DNA of 64,000 nt, taken from NCBI GenBank assembly GCA_003640385.1, contig RCAB01000062.1, positions 146,057 through 210,056 of the forward strand, written 5' to 3'. The notes under the pieces are model-generated. The model worked only from the letters and a program-made list of their open reading frames with translations, had not been told where the DNA came from and made no database searches. The DNA comes from Setaria digitata. Its lineage: Eukaryota > Nematoda > Chromadorea > Rhabditida > Setariidae. This document shows, one piece after another, positions 32,951-44,100 of this stretch. Both the position numbers and the translations under genes were made by a program. The first letter of the stretch is position 1. Each line of letters begins with the position of its first letter.

Positions 32951-35900
32951 GCAGTTGTTGTCTGACTTCATGATCATTCGCAATTTCCTCATAAACATTG
33001 TCACCTGCTGACTGCCGATAAGCTCCTAAATCTTCTAAACCTAAAATTTTTGGCTGAAATAAAAGATAACACCTTGCTACACATTAATTAACTAGTTCAA
33101 GTAAAGAGTTTGACAATAGAAGTAACAGAAATAAAAAATAATTTTGAAATCTGCAAGTCAGTAAGCACGCAGAATTTGCTTTTTAAAATGAATGAAAAAT
33201 TCTGCAAATAGTCCGAGGTATTTTATACATTTATCTTTTTTTTTTTTTTTCTTAGTAATTTTCAAATATATTATGCAAAAAAAAAAAGTGAAATACTTTT
33301 AAAATAGGAATAAAGAAAAGGAAATAATGTACAATTAAAAAAAAAAAAAAAAAAATAGAAGGAGTTAAATAGAAGCAAATAAGTTTAGACAATTTATGTT
33401 TAAAGCTGAGCAAAATTTGTAAACTTTTATAAAAACCAAAAAAAAAAAAAAAAACTTGAAAGAAATTTTTAACGTTTGATTGTTGATTGAATTTTGGTAA
33501 TTTAAAAAAAGAAAGAACAATTAGGTTAAATAATTTTTTCCGGTTAAGTTTTGAAACTTCAAAAAATGCTACCAATAATTATTGTTCATTTAATCGACTA
33601 TAATTTTTAGCTATCTTAAAAGGAGAAAAATCAATCAGTTGCATTAGAATTTTAAAAATTAATTCAAAAAGAATTGTTAAGTTAATATCGCCGTGTCAAA
33701 GTAATACCATTACGACCAGGTGGCAATTGTGTAATTCGTTGAGTTGAAAGTTCATTTTCGACGGGTTCGACGGGTTGTTTTGGCAGTGGTAGTGGTAGTT
33801 GTGGCGATGAAGGAACATTTACTGGAGGAGTTTTGAAATTTGGCATCACTCCTCTACTTCCATAAGAATCTATAATTGAGTTCTTTTCTTTTTATCAAAT
33901 TTTCGAAAAAAAAAAAAAGACAAAAAAACTAAAATACTCTATTCGATTACCAAGTTCGTTAAGATACTCATGTAATTATCTACGAAATACAATTTTTAAG
34001 TATCAGTTTTAAAATTAATATTGCAAAAAAAGATTTGACATTTTTTTTTTTTAAAACAATATGTTGTGTTAATTTCCTTTTTCTCTGAAATTTCAAAGAA
34101 AAAAAAAATTGAATATTAATTAAATGTAATTTACCAGAATAACCACCACCATATGCACCACCATGTCGAATAGTAGAATACGATCCACCTTTACCACCAC
34201 CACCTACAGTTATTTCAAAAATTATAACTTCGCTAATTTCAAGTACCAATTATTTCGAAATGTATTTTAAAAATTAATAAAATTTCAACTTCTAAATTTC
34301 AGCAATATAAATGAAAGCATCGAAATAATTTATTTAAATTTTCGTTTTTCTGCCTGCTTTCATCCAATACGATCCATACGAATATTAACCTGTTCTCCTT
34401 CCAATTAATGAGATGAATTATATCGCCAATCTCTCTTTTTATACAAATGGATTAACCAATACAAAATCTTAGGATCGACTCAGCACAAAACCAACGGGCC
34501 TTTACCCTTCAGTCTTCAAGAATCTCTAGACCTAAGCCCAAAGTCCTCAACGTTAACCATTGCCACCTTCCTTAACTCAAACAAATGTTTCTTTTTCTTT
34601 TTAAATGGTTTTAATCAGATTTATACACGGAAAAATATCATCAATTAACTTAATTGGATCTATTACTTCTATCTTTAAAATTATAAAAATTTCTAATGAT
34701 TTTATACCTTCAAAAACCAAATGAATAAAACATTTCTAAAGCATTTACGTTTTAAATCTCATATTATTTTCATTGGAATTATTACTACGTGCGCTAATAT
34801 ATCTATATTTTTTTTATACATATTATATATATATAAATAATAATATATATATACATTTTAGTGCTAATATTATTCACTATAACCATCATTTATTATTATT
34901 ATTATGATTATTATTATTATTGTTATTGTTATTGTTATCATTATCATTATTATTGTTACTGTTATTGTTATCATTATCATTATTATTGTTATTGTTATTG
35001 TTATCATTATCATTATTATTATTGCTATTATTTTAGAGATTTATATACATGATTTTCCTGAAGGTAAAGATAACTAAATACTGTGGTGGTAAAAAGAAAG
35101 CTCCTTTTATTGAATCAGAATATTTCATTCTGAAAGCGAAACCCTTCTTGTTCATTTCTCTACTGCATTTGAATTGTTCACCCTATCAGTAGAAACTGTT
35201 GGTAAAGATGACATAACTAAAACGATAGATCTTAATGATTTTAATTATAGGAAATATACGCTGCTCATAAAAATTCATCCACCCATCCATTTTTTTAATT
35301 ATTTTTCAGGTCATAAAATTTCTTTATCCTATTCCTTTTTTTTTTTCCATCATTTTATTCCTTAAAAAAAAAAAAAAAATTTATTAAAAAATTATTCTAG
35401 ACATTTTAGATAATTGCTGATGCAAAGAATGGAATCATCATAAAACTTTTGCTGACTAATTTAATTTTACGATATCTTTGAATACTGAAGTGAATGACTC
35501 GATAGCCTTTTACATTGTAGCACTTTTTTTTTCCAAAGATAATTTCGAAAATTTTTTATCACTATGAAAAATATAACTATGAATTAGTTATGGTGAAATA
35601 ATTAATGTCTGAAACATTGAAACAAGTTCCAAACATTACAGCAGCATTTTTTTTTTTTTTTTTTTTTTTTTGCACATTAACTTTAAAATTTTCCTTTGTA
35701 TTTATGAAATGTCCAATAAATTTCACTTAATGCTATTATTCTCACTAGAAAGAATTTTTTTTTTTTTTTAAAAAGGAATTTTTTTGTTTATTTGAAACTT
35801 TTCAACTGCTTCAAATTTCTTCAAAAGTGGAATGATGAAAAAGTACCATAAGGTGGTCTAATTCCAGTAGCAACGTAATTGAAACGTGGTGGTTGCAAGT

Positions 35901-38900
35901 AGGCACCGCCGCCACCAATAGCTAGCGGTGCTGGTGCTGGAGGTGGTGGTGGGGGTCGTGGTGGTGGTACTGGTGGTACCACATAGCCACCGGCACCACC
36001 GCAACTGCTAGCACCGCAACCAACGGTCTGATGATAACTGAAATAAAGCACAAACTTTGATCATCAACTGATCTGTTAATTACGAAATTAATTAACAACT
36101 GCCGATATGGTGAAATTGAGAAAGATGTTCGCATATAATATGGATTGTTTCTGAACGACAACCAACAAATGGTAGGAATTAAAATTTGAAAAATTTATTA
36201 AAATTTAATGTCAATGATCTATAAGTGCATTTAAATTATTAAGTAGAATTATGCAGGAGTAATTAAGGCTAGCACATTTCTTTGTTCTTTTAATTATTAC
36301 ACTTAAATCTAACTTTTTGAAAGAACGGTTAGAATAAACACTTCTAATTACATTTTTTTTTTTTCTTTCCTTACATTAATTGCTTGAGATTTTAATGCAA
36401 AAATGTAAACTTTTCCAAAAAAAAAAAAAAAAAACGAAAATAAAAAGTTCAAAAAATAGTTTAAAAAATAATAATTAATTAAATGCAACAGACAACTAAA
36501 AAAAAGTTTTTTTTTTTTCGATGCAATAATTTAATCTTTGAATCTTATCAAAAATTTTACAATAATATTTCGCTATAATTATGAAAGGATGATCATGATT
36601 ATCGAAGATAATTTAACATTTTATGTTTATTGCCAATAAATCATTGCATAAATGGATCATGTTTGCCTAAATTTCGTCAGCTAATTATGCCCTGTCTAAT
36701 TCAACTTCCACCTTTTAAGTGGCATTTACTGTTGTATATAAATGGAAGGGAAATTATTCGTCACATGTTACGTGAATTATCTTCAGAACGTGATAACTAA
36801 AGCATATGAAATTACGTGCAGTATGTCATGAGACGTGATGACTAGAATTTGAAGTGTAATAATCTGTAAGACGTGAAATTACGTCAAAGATGTGATAATT
36901 AAAATGCATAAGATTATGATGGAAAAGGAAGTGTGAAATATATTCAAAATATTTTCTTCTTTAATTTCAGTTATTGTAATATTATCTGATAAGATATGTA
37001 CTGTTTCAATCTCTTAACAGCACTCCCGACAGCAACGAAGATGACAAGGGATCAGCTGGAAAGTTTTTTAACTTTATCCCTATCTGTTGATGGTCTGCGA
37101 CAATAGCAGTCACTTGAAAGGACGAGTTGAAAAAAACAATAAAGTTCTGGGATTGCAGGTAGAAAGTAGAATTATCAGTGGATTGCAGGTAGAAAGTAGA
37201 ATTATCAGTGGAGGTGATGAAATTATCTAATCAGATCAATTTAACGGAAAATTTCCAAGCATTATGTTTGAAGAATGGAACAAAAATCGATGCCACTAGT
37301 CTTTTTTTTTTTGTTTAAGAGTATGTGTTGAGCTAGAATTACCTTACTAGTACTCTAATTACCATTGATGTTAAATTGCTGTGAATAAGAAGAATCTAAT
37401 CAACCGAATGATTTGTGAACTTTTGAAGCATGTCACTTTACCATCTCAACTTTTTTCTCTGCATGATGAAAGTGTGCCACAGGTTGGAGCAAAATGAATG
37501 AAAAATTTATCTCACTAAAAAAATGAAAAGAATTTCAAGAATTCAATAAATTAAAACTTAGAACTATGGAACAAATTATTCCATCGAAATAATTACAAGC
37601 ATCATTTATCTGTGAAAAAAAAAAAAAAAGCAGCTTCTATTTTGTACAGTTGAAAAATTTCCTTTTTCATTTTCTATAATTGTTTGTTTAAATTGCACAT
37701 GAAACTTTGCCATCGTTGCATGACAATTAAGTCGATGATTATTTCATTTATTTCCTTTTTTATTTTTCTTTTCTTCTGGTATTTTATAAGAAAATTAAAA
37801 TATAACCAAATATTAAAAGGTGATGAATATAGCCCTCTACTAGTCAGTTAAGATAATTAAATTGCAAGAATTCATCATTCAAGCAATCCATTTCATAAAA
37901 ATTAATGGTACTGCTGGAGTGTCATTTTTGGAGATTTCAATTCAACGAAAAGTTTTCTCTGGCATATTAGACGGTCAATTAATTAATGCAAATTTTAGTT
38001 CAGAACTCTTCTGTCTCATTTTAACAAACTTATGGAAATTTAATTCAATAAATGAAATTTGAGTTTATGCGTGAAATTGCAATCGTTTCTTTGAGAATAC
38101 TGATATTTTTCAAATGACAAACAAATATCTTTTTTTATCATTTATTATTTTTTTTTTTTTTTTTTGGCACAATTCTTTTCATCATCAAAACATGAATTCT
38201 CCTGACAAAACAGTGCTATTAGTTAAAAGAATGTAAAACAAATTTTACTTTTTTATTTTCTCCCTCTCTTGCCCTCTGTAAATGAAATGTTGAAACATGC
38301 TGGAAGGTTAGTTCGAAAATCTTTGACAATCAATTATAAAGTGACATTCTATTGTCCAATAAATTGACTCTTTATCTAAAAGCAGTGTCAAGGGTCAAAC
38401 TTTTCATTGATCTAGCTGAGAAATTCACCTTGGTAATGAGAAAAAAAGCAAATTCAAATTATTCCACCTTAAAATGAATTTATCCATGTAACTTTACGTT
38501 AAATCATCCATTCAATGAAACTTCTCGTCTTGGAAAATATTTTTTTTCTCGCATTTTGCAAAGAGAAATTGACCGAATTTTCTAGTTTTTCTCCTTCTCT
38601 CACCAAAATCATATTGATAGGTACGTTCTCAAAGATTTCAAGAGAAGTGGGAGAAAAAAAAAACATGAGAATTAAGAAAGGAGAGGAAGAGAGATGAATG
38701 AATGGAGGGGAAAAGTTAGTAAATATTAAACGAGGAAGCAAGAACGGAGGACAGGAAATGGAGAACTGAGAACGTGCTATGGAAAATCGAGAACGGAAAA
38801 TGAGGTATTCGAGAACTGGAGATGGAAGATGGGAAATAGAGTCGAGAATGAAGAAGCGAACGGCAGATGGATGGAGAGACGAAAGAGTGGAGAGAAAAAT

Positions 38901-41139
38901 CAGTAAAATCAAACTGATTATTTGCGGGGAAATTTATCATTTTTCAACAAAAGTTGGCAATGGAGAGGAATACGGAGACGGAAGAAGAAGTGGACATAAA
39001 CAAGACACAGTGATGACATCCGGAAAGAAAGATTGATAACGTAGAAGGACTCGACAAAAAACATCCATTCACTTTTATTTTTAATTCTTTTGTCTTAATT
39101 TACTCTATTAGATGATATTTCAAATAGAATAAAAATGGATTATCTTAGTGGAAGGGTGAAAAATAGTCAATACATTTAAAGAAAGGAGAAAAAAGACCAA
39201 TTACTGATAGGTAAAGTGCTTAAAAAAAAAAAAAAAAAAGGTACAAAAAACTTTCAGAAATTGTCATTCCTCTCGATAAATAATAATCGTATCAAATTTA
39301 GCAGTGAAATTATTAATAGTTTTCAAAAAAAGTGAAATGAAATTTAAAGCTTAATGAATATCTCATTTAAGTTACAAAACAAAATGAACTTGAATCGTCG
39401 AGAAGGAATGATAAGAAACTAAGAATATTTATTACAATATAACTAAAAAAGGACAAAATGGTTTATATGTGAAAGGGTCAAGAGGTGACTTACAATAAGC
39501 GCCCAGAGGTTAATTGCTCAGAGGTTAATTGCCTCCGATAGGAACGAACAAATTAGCAATTAGATTTGAGACAATGATCCAATAAATACCGTAAAATAAC
39601 GAAAGTGAAATTCGACAAGTTTTTCAATCATATCTTTGCAGTCAGTTTGTTGTTATTGGTCATTTCAAGAAGATTCATTACCTTGATGAGCTATTTGTAA
39701 TATCTACCTGGTGCTATCACTATCTCAAAAAGACAAAAACAAAAATGTTGTTTCATTAATTAAATTCGTAACTTATTACCATAATTACAAGCGTTACTAT
39801 AATTGAGATTCATCATGGCTGCACACCAAATTAACGCAAAGCACTTCGCTAAAATCATTTAATCTTAATGATTGAATTTCGGTTGAAATCAAAAGAAGAA
39901 AATAATAGCGTGAAAAAATAATTTGTAATTAAAAATGTTGACATTGTAGTCAACTAAAGCAGAAAATAAAAGTTGTCAAACTGAAAAACAAAAAAAAAGA
40001 AAAAAAAATAAGAAAAAAGAAAAAAAAACCACGCAAAAATAAATGGAGCAAAAAATAATTTAACAGAATTAATTTGTAATCCTTTTTCTTTTTTTTCCTT
40101 TTTTCGCAGCTCTTCTTAAAGTACCATTTTTATCACAATAAAATGTGAATTTCTTTCTACTGTTTTTGAGAAAATGACAGACAATAATAATTGGGGACAA
40201 AAAGAAAGAAAAAAATGTCTCTTCCAATATTTTCTTCGATAAAATTTGAAAAAAAAAAAAATTAATTTAATTTGCTTATTAAATTTAATAATTTGCTATT
40301 ATTTCCATCTTTCATGGTTTGTTTATTTCATTTACTGACTTTCTCATTAAACTGATAAATGATGCATCAGACATTATAATGCACACTCTTCAACCAGTGT
40401 TGTGTTTTGTTGAAATTATAGTTGAAGTTATTGGAAATTCAATAATAAGCATATGATTCAAAAAACTTTGATAATCTAATTTCTTATCAGATGTATTCAG
40501 ACAGACTTACTGAAAAGATAATACTTCTTTTGGCGAAAAAGTACGAAATAATTCAAATAGATACTCTAACAGAGATCGGAATCAAGTATATTCTCAAAAA
40601 GAAAAAAAAAAAAAAAACGACTTATTTTGGAAATAAATTGAAAAGTGATTTTGCATCAATTTCAGATTTCGTTTCTCAGGTATTTAGAGCGATATGTTTT
40701 GATCATTTTTAAAATATGTCTTTTGAGATGATGGAGCAATTTTGCGGATACATCACTGCATAAAAGGTTATTTGTTTCAAATAATTCCAAATATTTAAAG
40801 ACAATTTCGAAATTGTATTTATTAATTATTAAAGCATATGCTGCGAGAAGATATTTGGCTTTTCACTTCTCAAAATCCCTTCCAGCATTTTGCTACCACA
40901 TTCAGTTCGTCACGGTCGTTCCAGAATTGAGTAAAAGAAGCAAACCTGCTCGATGCACAAGGTGGTTTCTGGACACACTGTGAAGTTGAACAGCACTGTC
41001 CACCACCACCAGCACCACCACCACCACCACCAATACAAGCTTCAGTGGACGTGATAATAACCATCAGCTGTAGCACTAGTTGCAGTAGCAGTCGAGTACC
41101 ACTTCGAGTGACAGCCTCATCGAGTCGTTTAATTGCCAT
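31851..41139 (-). CDS. Secreted ground-like domain (GRL) protein
   Basis: Nematode-specific secreted protein of the ground-like/hedgehog-related group, usually linked to cuticle and epidermis. Exons: 41139-40946, 36037-35847, 34203-34135, 33869-33708 (or 33714), 33040-32619, 32476-32360, 32039-31851 (TAA); about 447 aa, phases join. Residues 1-34 form a signal peptide (Leu/Val/Ile core before TEACIGGGG). Then come a Gly/Cys-rich stretch (QCCSTSQCVQKPPC), a Pro tract (VPPPRPPPPPPAPAP), Gly/Tyr-rich exon 3, a Gln tract of about 31 residues interrupted by L and P (32868-32960), and a Ser/Ala-rich region. The last about 100 residues fit the ground-like domain: STCNDAML, SKRFGGRFNSIVSDSEFAYV and NWYGKRNCQLQV, with the conserved cysteines. 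Intron 1 is about 4.9 kb. Exon 5 must use the inner acceptor ATTTTAG|GTTTAG to keep frame. The exact family member cannot be named. Confidence 0.85.
32868..32960 (-). repeat. Coding CAA/CAG tract (polyglutamine)
   Basis: 31 codons in exon 5 of the ground-like gene, 28 of them Gln (mostly CAA), interrupted by one CTG (Leu) and two CCA (Pro). The purest run is 32916-32950. Likely length-polymorphic. Confidence 0.9.
34340..34575 (-). pseudogene. Degenerate large-subunit rRNA fragment (candidate)
   Basis: Within intron 2 of the ground-like gene, the minus strand reads GTCGATCCTAAG (34479-34468) and, about 70 bases later, AGGAGAACAGGTTAATATTC (near 34400-34380). In eukaryotic 28S rRNA the conserved GTCGATCCTAAG is followed by a GAAAGGGAATCGGGTTAATATTCC-like stretch at a similar distance. 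The segment is also less AT-rich than the introns around it. It looks like a decayed copy of one rRNA segment rather than a functional gene. The comparison is from memory. Confidence 0.4.
34919..35017. repeat. Three copies of a 33-bp higher-order ATT-type repeat
   Basis: Units at 34919-34951, 34952-34984 and 34985-35017 are each (ATTGTT)x3, (ATCATT)x2, ATT; the middle copy has one T-to-C change. Flanked by plain ATT repeats, in intron 2 of the ground-like gene. Confidence 0.95.
37151..37210. repeat. Perfect 30-bp tandem duplication
   Basis: A 30-base unit starting GATTGCAGGTAGAAAG occurs twice in tandem (37151-37180, 37181-37210) within intron 1 of the ground-like gene. Confidence 0.95.
38640..39035. 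other. Purine-rich strand-biased tract
   Basis: About 400 bases in which the plus strand is mostly A and G, built from degenerate GAGAAC / GGAAATGG / GAGATGG-like pieces. The minus strand is correspondingly pyrimidine-rich and stays open for 137 codons (38912-38499), the longest open frame in the window; its Ser/Pro/Leu/Phe composition is what a pyrimidine tract would give by chance. It lies in intron 1 of the ground-like gene. Confidence 0.6.
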
Positions 41140-44100
41140 GGCGAAGGAGTTGTTGTTGTTCGGACAATAACAATAAAATACGCTGACAATAACAATAATA
41201 GCAACAACAATAACAGTAATAATTGTATGAGTAATAGCAACAAACAAGCAAATAGCAGAAGCTGTGGAATGGATTCAATCACCCAATTACTGAAACTAAG
41301 ACGAACAGAACCCTTTTCTAGGATATCCCACCACCCATCGCTCTCTTAACCACCTGCTCAAATCCGGAATACCCTGAGGCGTAACCTTTTGGATAAGAGT
41401 GCTCCGCCTTTCTATCGTGACACTGACCGCTGTTGATAATTTCGAGTGATAACAGCAGTGATTACTGCTAATCATTGGTCATTACTCATCAGCAATAACC
41501 CACCATGATAATTCTGTATTACCTATCAACCATACAATTAAAAAGAATCTTTTCAATTTAGCCATCAAATTACCTCTTGCATCTTTTTTTTGTCTTCCTT
41601 TTTTCTCACCTTTTTACAGTTACGTTTTGTTGGTATTATAAAAAAATCAGAGACATACGAAAAAGAAAAAGCAAAAAGGAGCGAAATTGCAAATTTTGTC
41701 TTTTTAGCCAATATTTGATGGAAAATTAATTGACAATTTTGAATTCAGTCATCAGTGTGGTATTGTCTAGATGTTACAATTAAGAAGTTAATTTTATTTA
41801 ATTTCAAAAAAAAAAAGAAAAACTAAGGATTAAAAAAAAAGCAAAACATTTTTCAATGATAGAAAAATTTTCACTTCATTTGAAAAATCTGAGGAATATA
41901 AAAAATATTTTTTGCTGGACCTGTAAATCATCTTAATTCTGCATAAATTTTGGAAAAAAAAAAAATTTTCCTTGTTTATTACTTTAATTTCAGGATACAA
42001 TTGTGAAACAAATTTTCAATGTTTCTTTAAAAGAAAATAGAGATAACGACAAAAAAAAATAGATTTTTGAGAACAAAAGCATTTGAAAAAAAAAAAATAT
42101 TTAAACATATTTTCTCTGATTATAATCCTTAAAAAAGTTATAAATTAGTTTAATTTGCAACTTCTTTAATTTTGTCATGTTCAATGCATGTTAACCTGTT
42201 TTATTTATCTTTTCTTTCTATATTTTCCTTTTTCTTCCCTCAAAATGATTGAACAAGATTTGATAAAAGAGATCTCGAACTGATTAATGCTTTCACAGTT
42301 CTGATTGCAACTGTCAAAACTTTTTCTCTATTTAGCATTTTGGAATTTTGTAACAGCCAAAAGAGACTAGAGTTTTTTAATTCCTTTAATGTCTCAATAA
42401 GCTACAGATACTTCGCGACAGTCTGTTCATGAATTTCATCTTTATTAAACATAAGATAAAAATCGTTAATTTCTTGGTTTCTTGGCATATTTGATATCAA
42501 ACTTCATGGCTTTATAGAAAGGTAACAAATTCATTAGTGAATAAAAATGTTAAATGCCACACACACACACACACATATAACTGTTAGTGAAATAAGCGTA
42601 ATTGTAGCATGCATAAATAAGCATGAAAGTAAATAATATATAATTTTGATAGGTTCATGAAAAATCAGACTAGTTTGTAAAAGCAGTCTTAAATTCAAAT
42701 TTAATTTAAATGATTTTTAAAACGGTTTAACTTGATTGATTACTGTGCAACAGTAATAATTCCCTTAGTCGCTTTGATCAAGGACTTGAAGTGATAAGAT
42801 AATTTAAATATGGTTGACGAAGAAGTGATAATTAGTGCATTATTTCGATACATTCGTGACTGGGTAAACTTTTGGTCTATTTAATCCTCTACCACAGGTA
42901 ATAATTTGTTATCAATTTATTGTTATCATTCTAGACAATTATCGGATGATGACAGATCAATTTCATCCACATATTAAATATTTTATTTTTTTTTAATGAC
43001 ATAGCTATGTGTTAACAAATGTGAGCCGAATCATCTTTAACGATGTCCAATTTTCTTTTCTTTCTTTTTGATTTCGAATTGCTGAAATAAGAAAATTTAT
43101 GGGATGAAGAAAGCAGCAATTAGCGGAATAGAATGCGGATGAAAGGAAAATAAAGAGCACACATTTGGCGACGAGGAAAAAACCGGAAATGCGATTGGAT
43201 TTTGAAAATCACGGAATATTCGGCAAAGTTCAAGAAAAAAGTAAACTTTTTTCAAACTTTTAACATCGGACTTCAAAGGAAAATTTCTCATCCACTGATT
43301 AATGAGCAAACTATCAATTTCGTATGAAAACAAACGATCGTTTTTCTTTACATTTTATTTTTCGGCATTTGCTAAGGGTGAAAAATAACACTAACTTATA
43401 GAGAGATGGGGATAGGTAAAGATAGAGAGAGAGAGAAATCAGGAAAACTGGATAAGCAGGTGATAAGGTGATGAAAGTTTTACCTTCAGTCTGCTTCAAA
43501 TCTGAGTTGAAATGCCGACTAAATAATTAATTTTTATCCATAATTATCCATGTCATGTATTTATCAATAGCGCTTCCTAGGGGAATAATCATACGAAACG
43601 CGAATAATTAATTAATTTCATCGCTGGATTTAAATTTCTTTCTTCTCTCTTACACATTTCTTATCAAATGAAATAAATTCTTTCAGTTTTAAATTATTAT
43701 AAAAATCACTTCAGGAGAGAAATAAACATCAAAAAAATGTTTGGTAGAGAATTTTATTAAAAATTTCAATTCATTTTGGTTTTTTCTTTTCCTTTCTCTA
43801 CTTCTTTATGTTTGCGTGTGTATGTGTAAATAATTTAACCATTATGTGGCATATTTAATTAGCCAAATACTCTTAGCTTGGCTTCTTTTTTTAGTTTTTT
43901 TTTTTTTTTTTCAATTTTTCACTAAAATATCAAAAATTAGAAATTTGGTGTTTACAACAAAAAAATTAAAGGAAAAAAATTTTGATTTCTAACTTTATGC
44001 ATTGTAATGGAATGGAAAGTTTTTGTAAAAATTCAGAAATTCATAAAAACATGAGAAGTGCAACAAAAAAAAAAAAAAAAAAAAAATGGTAGCATTTTTC

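Noticed and set aside
33252..33575. 107-codon open frame on the minus strand (Phe-rich)
   Set aside because: Produced by poly-A/T tracts in the intron of the ground-like gene; no splice context.
38499..38912. 137-codon open frame on the minus strand
   Set aside because: It is the antisense of a polypurine tract, so Ser/Phe/Leu/Pro codons and lack of stops follow from composition. It lies in an intron of a gene on the same strand and resembles no protein I know.
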